A stretch of 64,000 nt of DNA, from the NCBI RefSeq assembly GCF_004011695.2, contig NC_082413.1, positions 1,595,001-1,659,000 of the forward strand. Reading direction: 5' to 3'. Positions 31,086 through 42,934 of this stretch are shown here, one piece after another (the first letter of the stretch is position 1; each line of letters begins with the position of its first letter). The notes under the pieces were generated by a model, which saw nothing but the letters and a program-made list of their open reading frames with translations, ran no database searches and was not told the DNA's origin. A program made the position numbers and the translations under genes. This stretch comes from Ascochyta rabiei. Lineage: Eukaryota > Ascomycota > Dothideomycetes > Pleosporales > Didymellaceae.

Positions 31086-33733
31086 TCACTGCCATCTGTA
31101 GGCGTCGCCAGGCAGATAGAAGTTTGCTTCTTCGAATGTGATAACGCGATCCATGTCCAGGAACTGCGAGTCCATGAAAGTATCAGAGAGGTTCAATAAA
31201 GACTGATCTTGCATCGCTTGCTGGCTGTTGGGTGCACCAGTAATGCCATTGAAGTGAGAGCTTGGACTAAAGTCATGGCCAAGCTGGTACACGTTCTGAC
31301 CGTTGCCGGAATGAGTCGTGGTAGCGTGCAGTGTCGTTGCAGCTTTTGCAAGCCCGTGTGGTGATAGTGCGTCGGCGTTCGAATGATTTCCTGACGCCAC
31401 AGTGGCAGCTGGTAGGGTGCTGTGAGAAGCTCTCCGTCTTGGGCTGAGTGCAGAATGCACACTGTTCAGGCTATGATTCCGCAAATGACCTATAGTAGGT
31501 CGATCCTGTGCGAAGCTTCCTGTACGTTGCAGCGGCGTCATGACATTCATCGGGCTGACATGTTGGTGTGACTCCAGCGTTTGGCAGGTGTGGTCGTAGA
31601 AGTCGAACCTGTATTGCGGATCCTGCAAGCACGCTTCATGAAGGCGCTCGAGGTGACGCGCGTACACACCTGCTTGACTGACTGGTCTTAGTTTGGCTAC
31701 GTTGTGCTCCCATCTCTTCGACATCTCCCACAGATCACGAACTAGTCGCTCGAATTCTGGTCGTAGCAGACCTCGGTTAGCCTGGTGTTCGAATAAGAGG
31801 GCTTTAGCTGCCACAAAAGCGCAGAAAGCAAACTGTACATTGACGAATGGTATTAATGTGTACGTGAGGAATTTGCTGACGATATTCGAGGCTTCGATAG
31901 CCGCAAGCTCACACGTTTGAGCGCTGCACTCTTTGGGCAATGCGACGTAATCGTTCCAACTTTTTGCTGGAAATGCAATGGGATGGTGAAGTAGAATCAT
32001 CGAGGTATTGTGTGTGATATGCGCAAGGGTAAGGTTCGGATCCATGTCGACAACCTCCCTGTTTGCCGAAATATTGGAATCCCGCCAGCGCGGTGGTAGA
32101 AACAGCTTCCATTGTACTAACCTCAGATCCAGCTCCTTAAAGCGGGTCAGCCAATTGACTGCGTGTTCTTTGTCTCGAGCGTTAATCCTCTGCTGTAGGA
32201 AGAATGTTGTCACTTGGCTAAGTGATTCTGTAGCTTCCACGCAGTAAGCGAAAGCGCCTAGTTTTGATGCATCGATGTAGCCATTGGCAGAGTTGGGGCT
32301 CGCTCCTTGAGGTTGCTCGGCTGCAGGATCGTCTTCGCTGTATGGTGCAGGCACGTTTGCTAAGGACCGGCCAATTCTTGCAGCTGCTTTGTTCCAGATG
32401 CCAAAGTACGGTGTGACAACAGGCTCCTCACGGGTGAAGTAGCCACCGTCAGCCGGCAGACGCCGGTGGACGTCATCAGATGTCAGGCTTGTGTCCCAGC
32501 CTGTGCTTACTGAGCAAAAGCGGTCGAGCATGAAGACTATCCAGAATAGTCTTCTCTGCTCTTCCAGTTCCGTCCAGTCATTGGAAGGCTGTACCAACCG
32601 TACAGGCTTCATGAGTGCTCCATCCTGGAACGCAGCGGAGGGCTCGGACGTCAACTGTAAATAGCCAATAGTCCTAGTCAGACTGCCTATGAGAGGCCAC
32701 GCACGATGGTTTTGGCCATTGTTGAGCTTTACAGTGTCAGTGAGAGAGAATGACTGCAAGGCAGATACGTACATAATCAAAGACAATAAAGATCAGTGCT
32801 TGCAGGCTCTCAATAGACACTGACCTGGTGGCATGGGTCTCTACAATGATATGGGAGATGCTGGATTGCCGTTGAATTTGGTCATCATCTAGAAAGAGAT
32901 CGTTTGGGTCCATGTGCCGCAAGGCCACCGCGACTAAGGCATGTAGGAAAAGCAACAAGCCATTGCTGCAGATACCCTCCCTGACTTTGTTTTGCAGTCT
33001 CTTTTTGTGTATGTACGGGATCCAGTGATGGAACGATGTGGTGAAAAAGTCCACAACTTTTAGAAGTAAAGGCTGGGACGGCAGATGCTGAGCAAGGTCA
33101 ACTTCCTCAGTGGCAAACAGCCAACGTTCTGCGTCTGGCTCATCGTGTTTGCGCTTCAGTGTGTTCGTTATTGCTTCAGTTTGTTGCGTAGAAGCATCTG
33201 CAGGCGACTGTTGTTGAGCAGTACCGGTAGCTGTCACATCCTGATTGATTTGGAATACTGGAGCTGCAACTTCCACGGTTGCTTCTGCTCCCTTGTGAAA
33301 GAATCTGTCATCGCCCCTACGTTCCAGCTCGTTTGTGTACTGTGGCCGCACGTTGCCTGCGTCGTCCAGCAAAATGCTTTCCAGTAAAGCTACCGATGTC
33401 AGACATAGCTTGCAATTGGGCGATTGCATAGGCGCGTACCAACGCGACGCGTCAAGGCCTCAACAGCCCCAGGTTTCAGCCCCGGCTTCTGCTTCGGAAT
33501 GTACACGCACTCCGTTGCTGCACTCAAGGTTACCAGTGCTCAACGAGGACTTTTGATATGCGCTTACATAACCTCAGACAGTGAGAGCAAACCGGCTGTT
33601 CACGAGAGCATTTCAGCTTCCGCTTCTTGCACGATGCGCAGGCTGGTTGATCCTCGCCGACAACCGATGGGCCGTCATCCTCACCGGTGTGGCTTCTATT
33701 GCTCACGGAGAAATTGGTCCAGCCCGCCGACAT
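31086..33733 (-). CDS. Zn2Cys6 transcription factor, putative cluster regulator
   Basis: Four exons (33733-33573, 33522-33440, 33389-32773, 32726-31086) keep frame to 833 residues. The start [12 protein letters not shown] lies about 35 residues before the DNA-binding cluster [22 protein letters not shown]; the sixth cysteine comes from exon 2 ([14 protein letters not shown]). A short linker/coiled coil follows ([17 protein letters not shown]). The fungal-specific middle region is clear: [35 protein letters not shown] and [19 protein letters not shown]. The third intron is only 46 bp but has a CACTGAC branch site. It shares a 409-bp divergent promoter with the DUF2264 gene and lies between cluster enzymes, so local control of the cluster is likely but unproven. 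Confidence 0.88.
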
Positions 33734-34142
33734 TTGTACGACATCATCAACCGTTCGCAAGAAAGGATTGTGGAGAGGATGTGCGCGGCGGGCGGCGGGT
33801 TAAATCAGCTCTCCGCCCCATGCTTGAGCGGGGCTCGCTTCGTTCTCGGCTGATCAACCCAACTGGGGAGCCTTCCGACCCCATTTCTCAATTTCTTCCG
33901 CCTACGGAACAATCTCAGAGATGCGCAACTGTTGTTCGAGGTGGCACGGATGCATTGCCAGGAAGGGTTGAGATGGGTAGTGGCGCGATGAGCAGCTTGC
34001 TCGCACGCCGATGAACGCGCCAGGCACGCTGAAGCACTTTGCCGCCTGCACATGTCAGCCTTACTAAAACAATATCAAGCACAGTGGTTGCTTGAAGCGA
34101 CATCACTGAGGTCCTTCAGATCAGCCCAAACCCCGCAGCGAT
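33734..34142. promoter_or_regulatory. Divergent promoter of the Zn2Cys6 regulator and DUF2264 genes
   Basis: A 409-bp region between two start codons. It contains the palindrome TTCCG-CCTA-CGGAA at 33896-33909, i.e. CCG-N4-CGG, the kind of inverted triplet pair bound by Zn2Cys6 dimers. A further looser CCG...CGG pair lies near 33819-33838. Binding is inferred, not shown. Confidence 0.5.
33896..33909. promoter_or_regulatory. Palindrome TTCCG-N4-CGGAA (CCG-N4-CGG)
   Basis: Perfect 5-bp arms. CCG/CGG inverted triplets are the classical half-sites of Zn2Cys6 dimers. The site lies 163 bp from the regulator start and 234 bp from the DUF2264 start. Confidence 0.5.
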
Positions 34143-36353
34143 ATGCCGCCCCTCGCAGGCTTCTCCAACAATGCCTTTGAGACTCATCAAGACTCTCAAA
34201 CTGCAGCCTTGGCATTGCTTTGCGCTCTAAAGCCTTATCAATCCCCTGGCGGAGCACGCATAAAGCTAGCTTTGGCTACCGGAACCCATTTCGACGATGT
34301 CGCTGCACAGCTAGAGGGTTTCGCCGTGCACTGTGGTCGGTGGGAACGTTGTTGCATTCCAAGGTTGTCACGCAGGATCATGAGCTCATTCAGCCGTATG
34401 TTGATGGACTTGCAAACGGCACTGACCCAGGACACTCTGAATACTGGGGGCCCGTGGTGCTTCGTGACCAGCGGTTTGTACAAACCCCCGACAAGTCATA
34501 TAGTCTTCCACTTACTCCTGAGCAGGATGGTGGAAATGGAGATCATCTCTTTTGCTTTGCTGGCAGCGCCAGACGCCATGTTCCATTCACAGACTGCTAA
34601 AGCAAGACACAACATCAGAATGTGGTTGGAAACCATTAATGGCAAGGACTTTCCAATAACCAACTGGTTGTGGTTCCGTGTGATGACGAATCTCGCACTT
34701 GTTAAGGTGTGCGGTGTTCCACACGAGCAGGTTCGCGACGCAATGAGAGAAGACCTAGATCAGATGGAACAATTCTATCTGGGTCAGGGGTGGGCAGCAG
34801 ATGGGATGTGGAGTGACGAGGGGCGGCAGGCGGACTACTATTCTGGAAGCTTTGCGATACAGTTCTCGCAACTCATCTATGTAAAGATGGCTCGAGACCT
34901 TGATCCTGAGCGGTGTGCACGGTTCCGCCGTCGTGCTGAAGAATTCTCCTTGTCATTTTGGAGATACTTCGATGCTAACGGTGAGTGTTACTCGGAACTG
35001 GTTTAAAGTGCACCCGTCTCACACTAAGCAGGTGCTGCGATTCCCTTCGGACGAAGTCTTACTTACAGATTCGCATTCGCTGGTTTTTGGTCTGCTGCTG
35101 CATTTGCAGAAGTAGACTTGCCTGAGCCACTCAACGATTGGGGTATCGTGAAAGGACTCCTCCTCCGTCACTTCCGGTGGTGGAGCAACAAGCACGACAT
35201 TTTCAACGTTGACGGCTGCTTGAACATTGGTTTTGCATACCCGAACTTCTATATGTGTGAAGACTACAACTCTCCACAATCAGTGTACTGGGCTCTGAAA
35301 TCGTTCCTGGCGTTAGGTCTTCCACAAGATCATCCTTTCTGGACAGCGAAGGAGAAAGATTTACCCAGAGACAACGCTCTTGCAACCCCTGTGAAGGAGC
35401 CGATGCACATAGTGTGCAACACCGGAAACCATCACTACCTCCTCTCCTCTGGTCAATTTTGCCCCTGGCCGCTCAAAGCCACTGAAGCAAAATATGGCAA
35501 ATTCGCGTACTCTTCACATTTTACCTTCAGTGTGCCTACAGGCCCCTTGATCCAGCAGATGGCGCCGGACAGTACGATTGCAATCAGTAAAGACGGAGGT
35601 GACACTTGGCGTACACCGTGGAAAGTGAAAACCAACGAACGACGATCGAGAGCACAGCTCTGGAGAGGCGACAGGGCCCTCGAAAAAATACCGACATTCC
35701 AAAGTTTGTGGAAACCGTGGAAAGACGCTGACATAAACGTGAGAACAATCCTGATAGCGCCTTGCTCTCGGTGGCCGGACTGGTATGTGCGATTCACTAG
35801 CGTGGAAAACATGAGTGCGGTCCCTGTTACCTTGAACATTGTGCAGGGGGGTTTTGCAATCCAAGGGCGAGGATCGAAGAGAGGCGAAGTTCTTCCAAAA
35901 CTCACTGGAAGCGCTGGTATCAAGGCCGGCAATAGTTTGTCCTTTGCAGAAGGTACCCTGGAGTCAACCAGCGACGCATTAGTCTGCTCCGATGCAGGAA
36001 CAAGCGGCATAAAAGCCATCACTCTCGAAACGGCCGCAGGAGATGAGCACTCGCTTGAAGATGTTACTACCAATGGCGAGGTCCTCAAACCAGACGCCAA
36101 CACCAACCTGATGTGGCAGAGAACTCTAATTCCAACAATCAAGTCGGAGACCAAAACGATCGAGCAGGGACGTAGCATCTACCTTGTATCCGCTGTATTT
36201 GCGGTGGCTAGGACTTCAGCCGCACCCAAGCAATACGGGAAACTAGACTTGCAGAAATTGTGGGATGAGACACCCGTTATTTATGCTGGTCAGCTTAGAA
36301 GTAAGGCACCAAGGACAGATCAAGAGTACATCGATATAGTGGATACAGACTAG
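34143..36353 (+). CDS. DUF2264 protein, with an apparent one-base frameshift in exon 1
   Basis: Proposed exons 34143-34473, 34526-34980 and 35032-36353. The family pattern is strong: [106 protein letters not shown] and [19 protein letters not shown]. Frame is lost between QLEGFA and RALW (about 34321-34326), where one base seems missing; the second and third exons are then in frame with each other, and full length would be about 702 residues. No intron explains the break, because the stretch is family-conserved on both sides. Either the gene is a recent pseudogene or the base is a sequencing error. From memory some DUF2264 proteins are classed as beta-glucuronidases (GH154); this must be checked. 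No signal peptide. Confidence 0.7.
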
Positions 36354-36540
36354 ACTTGCTCCGACAAATCAGCATATCGCTATGGTTCTTGCACATATAT
36401 TGATCCTTTGTGCCGTCCATACGCTCCTTCGGCGTAACTAGCCATGCACAGCCAAGTCGACATCAGCGACGCAATATATCCACATATACACTTTTCAGAA
36501 GATGACTTATTCCATCATCCATCCAAACATCGATTTTTCA

Positions 36541-38087
36541 CTACAAGAGCCCGGCCCTCAACAACTTGTTTCCAAATTCCAACAAATAATAATCCGCATA
36601 CACCAGCCCGTGGTCTTTGTATTTCTTATGCGCGTCCGGGTTCCAGTTCGTGGTACTGTTCCTCAAAATGGCATCAAAGCCACTTTCCTCGACTTTGATT
36701 TCTGCCGCACCTGCGCCATTGACCAGTGTCCTGACTGGCGCTTCGAAGGAAGCGAAATCCCGATCGTAAGACATGTCGAGTGTTTGACGCACAATCTGCA
36801 AGGCGATGTCAAGGAAACTGGTCGATGGGTCGGCGATATGCGATGCTTCCGAAGTAGACAAGCTTTGGAGGGATTGGTGAATGATGAGCAGACCATTGGC
36901 AGTAGCCATAGCAGCTGAAACGTCCCGTAGTGGTTCCGAAAGGTCGTCGAGTGGGGCGTCGAAGTCCCATAGTGGGATGAGAGGGTGGTGCCATTTCCCT
37001 TCTCCTTCCCTGCATCGCCGCAAAAAGTACTCTGCGCATTTGATTGCTGTTTGGAGATACTTGATGTCTTTGGTCCATGTGTAGACTTGCGCAAAACCCA
37101 TTATTGCCCACGCTTGGCCGCGACTCCATGTTGACTCGTCTTTGTGCCCCTGATTGGTCATCTTCGCTTGGGAGAGGCCGGTACGTGGGTCGAAGTTCAC
37201 GAGGTGGTAGGAGGAAAAGTCTGGGCGTAGGATCTCGTGAATGATCGAGTCCGCGTGTTGGGTTGCGATGTCGATCAGAGTTTGGTCATGTTGGTTGTGG
37301 CCGACATAATAGAGCAAATCGAGATCTGAAATTGTAAATTTTGAGCCGAATGAATTAAGAAGGTAAAGACTTACTGCACATGCTATCAATGATAACCAGG
37401 AAGTTAGTGTTCATGTCAGTAATTGAATAGCGGTCGTTGATTGCGACGTCCCAACTTCTGATCGCTTTGACTTTCTCGTCGTATCTCGAGGCGAGTGCAT
37501 ACGCAGCGTTGACCACAGACTGGAGGCTTTCTTTGTTCCCTGTCAGCTCCCAATCCTTCTGTAAAGCAGGCTGTATAATGAAGCCCATGTCATGCGTATC
37601 AGTACGCGTACTCATTTGATTGATCGCAACATTCCAGTGTCGGCCAATCTTCAGTAGCTGCTCCTGGAACTGTGGACGAACATGTTCTGGTATGTCTAGA
37701 GCTTGCGGATATCGTACTGCGCGCTCAATGATTGTGTATATGCATCCAGGGAAGAAACCGCATGTCCAAAAATCTGCTTCTCGCTCCTCATAACGCCCTG
37801 CGTCGGGGCCAGTTTGAGGTACGGTGTGTGGGTATGTCAGCAGTGGAGCCTGTTGCGCTTCAGAAGGTAATCATTTGATCTAGCAGTACCAGTACCTACT
37901 GCTTGCTTTAATCCTCGCTGAGCCACTTGAAATACTTTCGCAGCTACGTTCTCAGAATACAACTCCCTCAAGTCTACACCCCTGATGCTGTTGTAAAAAT
38001 AAGCACTAGCTCCCCGCTATGGAATGGTCGTTTCGTTGCTTGCCTTGGAGTCGCATTCCTCTTTGAGTCTGTCGTGTTACCACCCAT
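36541..38087 (-). CDS. GH88 unsaturated glucuronyl hydrolase
   Basis: Four exons (38087-38044, 37987-37900, 37849-37375, 37325-36541) keep frame to 463 residues. The first intron uses a GC donor (AG|GCAAGC) with ACAACAG acceptor; it joins MGGNTTDSKRNATPS to IRGVDLRELYSENVAAKV. Without it there is no start codon in frame. Landmarks of the GH88 alpha6/alpha6 barrel: EREADFWTCGFFPGCIY, the catalytic-type THDMGFIIQPAL, SWDVAIND, IIDSMCNLDLLYYV and HKDESTWSRGQAWAIMGFAQVY, then RDVSAAMATANGLL. The enzyme removes 4,5-unsaturated glucuronic acid from oligosaccharides made by polysaccharide lyases, using water addition to the double bond. No signal peptide, so probably intracellular. Convergent with the DUF2264 gene and divergent from the GH5 gene. 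Confidence 0.85.
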
Positions 38088-38722
38088 CCTGATGTTTCGT
38101 AATCTCGATTTGACAATCTTGTGTATGCCCAACTACAAAAGACGTGAATTCCTTAACAGCGTTTGGAAAGCGACGTTTCACTTGCCCGACTGCTAAATGC
38201 TTAGTGGAATATTGGATTCACGTAGCACGAGCGAGTGAAATATTTCAGAATCTTTTTTTCCTCTGCTGCAGGTCAACAGCCGTGTCATTATCGGCGTGAT
38301 GGTAAGCTGGATGTGCGGGATCGGCAATCACCCGAAGCCCGTTGTTCATGCGGGACATCATCCGCCGGCCGCACCACACCTCGGGAAGCTGTCCATGTTT
38401 GTAAAGAAACTACGTCACAAGAATCATTGGTGCCAAGAGGTGCTGCTGGAAGGGTTTCCGGTTTGGGCGATCTTGTATTGTATTTCATTTATGCAAGGCT
38501 TGGAGCTCCGTTCTTTTGCTTGAGCATGCTTTACTCTCCACAATTTCTCCGCAATATTGTCTAGAAGATTGGGGGGAACTAATGTCCTGATTGTACTAGC
38601 GTTCACGTTGCTCGTATAGGTAGTATACTAGCATGCGTAGAAACGGTCGTATATAGTAGTGTTGGAGTTTGAGACCCCATGTGAAGTTCTTCACGTCGTC
38701 ATTGATTGTGCCACAGGCGATC
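38088..38722. promoter_or_regulatory. Divergent promoter of the GH88 and GH5 genes
   Basis: A 635-bp region between the start codons. A TATATA box at 38650-38655 lies about 70 bp before the GH5 start. CGG/CCG triplets cluster at 38278-38375 (for example CCGCCGGCCG near 38362), without the CCG-N4-CGG spacing seen elsewhere in the cluster. Open frames here are short and unsupported. Confidence 0.45.
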
Positions 38723-40078
38723 ATGTTGTTTACCATTTTTGCTCCAGCACTTCTGCTGAGCACAGTTGCTTCAGCCCTTCCTGAAGTCAAGCGTGCTGTT
38801 ACGCTTCCTCTTTCCACCAAAGGCCGCGACATTGTCGATGCTAATGGCGATGTTTTCTACTTTGCGTCAACAAACTGGCCTGGACACCAGGAGGTTATGG
38901 TTCCTGAAGGTCTTCAGCACGCATCAGTCAAGGACATCGTTTCCTGGTTTCCAAAATTCGGGTTGAATTCTGTACGCTTGACCTTCGCCATCGAAATGGT
39001 GGACGACTATGTCAACAAAAGTCCAAATCAGACCCTGGAGAAGAGTTTTATCAATTCACTTGGCGAAGCAAACGGAACTGTAGTGCTCAACCAGATCCTA
39101 GAGAAGAATCCGGAGTTTACCAAAGAGACTACAAGACTGGAAGTATGGGATGCCGTAGCAAAAGAGCTTTCGAGCCAGGGCGTGATCATCCATCTGGACA
39201 ACCATGTCAGTAAAGCATTCTGGTGCTGTAGCGACAACGACGGTAATGGATGGTTTGGCGAAAAGTTTTTCGATGTTGAAAATTGGAAACGCGGCCTTGC
39301 GTTCATGGCAACACACGTACGTTATCCCTGAAGGTGTTCGAACCATAGCTAAATGGACCCTGCTGAATTGAAACAGGCAAAGGAGAACTGGCCCACTTTT
39401 TCTTCTATCGGTCTGCGCAACGAGCTCAGAAGCGCAACCAATTCCGAGCCTGTCGATTGGTACATTTGGTACATCCACATGACCTCTGCAGCGAAAGCTG
39501 TGCATGAGGCAGACCCCAACGCTTTGATCTTCTTTTCCGGTCTCTCTTATGATACCTACATCGATCCAATTCCACTCGGCAAGACTTTGAATGGCACTGC
39601 TGGAAAGTCAACGGCCAACAAGACTGCGGTATTCAAGCCTGATGATTTCGCGTTCAAGGACAAGATCGTACTTGAAATCCACAAGTATGACTTCGAAGCA
39701 ACCCAAGACGACTGTGAGACTTTCAAGAGCAAATGGTACAAGAAGGGTTTCCAGAGCGTCAATCCTAATGATCCATCTACCAAGTACCTATTTCCCGTGG
39801 TCATTTCGGAGTGGGGGTTTCCTCACAACGGAACGTACTGGAATCAGACCACATACGCCAAGTGTCTGGTCGAGATGGTGGAGGAATACAAGGTCAGCTG
39901 GATGCATTGGGACATCTCCGGTTCTTTCTATCTGCAGACTCGCCCAGGTCGGAAGCCGCAGGAAAGCATTCAAGGACTGGAGGAGTTGTGGGGTTTGCTG
40001 AACTACGACTGGTCAGCCATACGTTCCTCCATTACCCTCGAGAATAGCTTGTACAAGATGATCGGTGCGCTAAGCTGA
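38723..40078 (+). CDS. Secreted GH5-type glycoside hydrolase
   Basis: Exons 38723-39316 and 39377-40078 join in phase 0 to 431 residues. The start MLFTIFAPALLLSTVASA is a signal peptide, followed by LPEVKR, a possible Kex2 site. The (beta/alpha)8 landmarks of clan GH-A follow: STNWPGHQEVMVPEGLQ, GLNSVRLTFAIEMV, GVIIHLDNHVSKAFWCC, IGLRNELRS with the acid/base glutamate, EIHKYDFE, and VVISEWGFPHNGTYW with the nucleophile glutamate. MHWDISGSFYLQTRPG closes the active site. Several NxT/S glycosylation sites fit secretion. Expected role: cleaving a beta-linked glucan, mannan or galactan-type backbone outside the cell; the subfamily is not assigned. Confidence 0.85.
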
Positions 40079-40840
40079 GTCGGGTGCTGAAATATTCACT
40101 GGTGGAAGTGGATTTTGTAAACGAAATGAATATGCAGCATTTCCAAGATCTCAAACTTCTTGGTGATATTGGTTCGACCCTCGCATTTCATACTCTGCTA
40201 AATATACGAGAACTTGGATCGCTGGGCGCGTCACGTCCATAGTTCATAGCTCGTGTGCGCGACGCGTGTTGATCGCGTTGATGTCATTACGTCATCAAAT
40301 CCACGATGCAACCATCCTGATGTACGTAGCGAGGAGTCTTTCGAAACACTGACAGATCATCAGAGGCTGCTCAACCGCACAAGTCGACACCGTCTTCGGT
40401 GTTCTGCAGCCATGAGCCCCTTGTCTTATCCTCTCGGCACAACACCAACCGACGCCACCTCGCGTGCATGCACTTTTGTCTTTTACTCCAGGTTTTAGCT
40501 GTCTACTGATCACCCCATAAACATGTTCGCGTGCCCTTAGATCCTGCAGGAATTTGCGACCGCTCACAATATCGGGCCATTTCCTCTTTGATAATTGTTC
40601 GTGGAGAAGATACCCCGGTCTTGGCCCCCCCGCATTGTACCATGATCAATGCGGAAATACACCGATGCCCGCGACACGATCAGCAACTTCGCTTGCCAAT
40701 CTTGTTGTCGAACAATGGGCAGCTACATATTACGGTGCTGGGGATGATCGATAGCCGTCGCAACCCAGAACACCGGGAGCTACTTTACCAACGGTTTGCT
40801 TCTGCACTAGGTACCCGTGTAAAGCGACCAGGCATTTGCA
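40079..40840. promoter_or_regulatory. Promoter region of the Dal5-type permease, with a CCG-N4-CGG palindrome
   Basis: No gene is seen in this 762-bp gap. It holds the palindrome ACACCG-TCTT-CGGTGT at 40387-40402, the same CCG-N4-CGG spacing as in the regulator/DUF2264 promoter, about 440 bp before the permease start. Confidence 0.45.
40387..40402. promoter_or_regulatory. Palindrome ACACCG-N4-CGGTGT (CCG-N4-CGG)
   Basis: Perfect 6-bp arms around a TCTT centre, same triplet spacing as the site at 33896. Upstream of the Dal5-type permease in the same cluster. Confidence 0.5.
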
Positions 40841-42557
40841 ATGGCGGCAGCAACGAACCCCAGAGAGGAGACCTCAGGTGTTGAAGGCAGAACGGGCGAA
40901 TTTAGCACCAGTGTAATCGCACCGACTGATGCTCCCCAACGATCACCATGGAAGGCTTGGATGTACCTCTGGGAGTGGTATCCCAAGCACTATCCTGCAG
41001 AGGAGAGGAAGTTGCTAAGAAAGATGGACGCATGTCTACTTACCTTTTGCTCCTTCATGTGTAAGTTCCATCTGTGCCGCGCTAGAGTACCTGGTACTGA
41101 CACAAGGAGTTTTCCTCAAATGGCTTGATTCGTCGAACATCAACAACGCCTATGTATCTGGCATGAAAGAGGAGCTCAACCTCTATGGGAACCAATACTC
41201 ACTATTTGGAACCTTTTACAACTGCGGGTACCTTGTGTTTCAGATACCATCGTTGCTTCTGCTCTCTCGCCCGAAGATTGCGAAATACTACCTCCCCTTA
41301 ATGGAAGTCCTATGGTCAATCGTCACCTTCACTCAATCTCAAATGCGCAACGAGCGCGATATATACGGTACTCGGTTCCTTCTCGGTCTTCTCGAAACGC
41401 CTGTCGCTTCAGGCACTACATATATTCTAGGCTCGTGGTACAAACCTGAGGAGGTGTTCAAGCGTACAGGAGTATGGTATGTCTCGAACAATATTGCCGT
41501 CATGTTTGGTGGATATCTACAAGCTGCAGCATACAAGAATCTCAATGGCGTGGGCGGAATGGCTGGCTGGCGATGGCTGTTCATCATTGACGGTAAGTCA
41601 CGTACAATAAAACGGATAAGGTGTTTGGACTGACAAGACCAGGTGTTATTTCGCTTCCAATTGCCTTAGCTGGGTTTCTGATCTTCCCTGGTCTGCCTAA
41701 CAGCGCAAAACCATGGTGGCTGACCCCAGCCGAACATGACCTAGCCCAGAGACGTGTAGCAGCAGCTGGTATTGCACCAAGTCAAAGCCTGAATTGGTCC
41801 ATCATCAAGCGCACTCTTCGACGATGGGAGTTCTATATGGGTCTCTTGGCCTATACGTTCTTCCTATCATCCTCATATCCCCACGGTCAGATGGCCTTGT
41901 GGCTCAAAGATCAGGCGGCCAAGTTCCCTGGCAGCTACTCTGTTCCGCAAATCAACACAATTCCAACCGGCGCCCAAGGCGTCTCCGTGGTTGCCGCACT
42001 AGTCGCGACTTCACTATGCATGGTCTATCCTCTTTGGAGCATATTTACGATCGTGCAAGCTATCTATCTGATCGCCAACATACTGCTCCTGGTCTGGTTC
42101 ATACCCAAGGGCCTCCATTGTAAGCTCCGGTCCGCAATCATCGCTCGTCAATGCACTGACACTCTTCACAGTCGCATGCTATTACCTCCTCGGTGTATCA
42201 GCAGCCGTCACTCCTATCCTCATGCCCTTCATCAACATGGCTCTACGCGATGATGCTGAAGCGCGCGCCGTCACTGTCGGTGGTATGTTGACAGCTGGCT
42301 GGGCTGTGTTTTCCTTCTATCCCATCGCTGTCTTCCCTGTTGTCGAAGCACCGCGCTGGACGAAAGGCTACTCAGTCAACATCGTATTCGTGGTTGGTTG
42401 CTGGTCATGCTTCCTTATCATGCAGTACCTTTACAAAAAGAGTGAGAAGAAGAAGCAGGAGCAGTTTGTTGGCGCGGCGGCAAGGGACGAGGAGGATAGT
42501 TTAAGCGACAAGAAGCCTGTAGAAGATGTGAAAGAACACGTTGAAGAGCGACGATGA
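40841..42557 (+). CDS. MFS permease, Dal5/anion:cation symporter type
   Basis: Exons 40841-41060, 41110-41592, 41643-42119 and 42172-42557 keep frame to 521 residues with about twelve membrane helices. Family landmarks: [17 protein letters not shown] then [18 protein letters not shown] in helix 1, [18 protein letters not shown] in helix 2, [11 protein letters not shown] in helix 3, [23 protein letters not shown] and [10 protein letters not shown]. The second half includes [29 protein letters not shown] charged, Lys/Glu-rich C-terminus is cytosolic. This family moves organic anions such as allantoate, vitamins, or sugar acids; within the cluster an acidic sugar or uronate oligomer is a sensible guess. 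The start is backed by the ATG that closely precedes the first helix and by an intact exon 1. Confidence 0.85.
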
Positions 42558-42934
42558 TGATTTTGGGTCCTATTCACTGGCGTACGGGAAGAACCGTGCC
42601 CCCAGAAAGATTGACACCCGTACCAGTACGCGAAATACAAAGTTCCTTCTTTTATCTACTCATAAATTCGTCCTGTGCATTGTTTCTGTGTTTGACTAAA
42701 GCGGGCTGTTGTTTGCAGTCTGTTGATGAGTAATGACAAGACAGAGACATGTAAATGGGTATCATGCAAAAAGCTAAAGACCTCTTTGATTTGCTATCAT
42801 CTTCACTGCGACGTCACCAGTAAGCGCCTACAACGTGCGACGTGATGAACAGTGGACACAATACGGCAATTTGTTTTCCCGAATCCATGCTAGATCAGGC
42901 ACGTCCTATATTGACGAGCCCAACTGTATGATTC
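42558..42934. other. Short convergent intergenic gap
   Basis: 377 bp between two convergent permease genes; 3' ends only. No gene or repeat seen. Confidence 0.5.

Noticed and set aside
30631..31095. Separate 154-residue gene upstream of the six-hairpin glycosidase
   Set aside because: Its last part overlaps, in another frame, the true signal-peptide exon (30701-30631), whose splice and frame fit the glycosidase perfectly.
34143..34600. Intron to bypass the DUF2264 frame break
   Set aside because: Any GT-AG pair nearby would delete family-conserved residues (RALW...[11 protein letters not shown]), so a base deletion explains the data better.
40160..40190. tRNA-like T-loop (GGTTCGACCCTCGC)
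   Set aside because: No matching acceptor, D and anticodon stems were found around it. No tRNA or rRNA gene is supported in the window.
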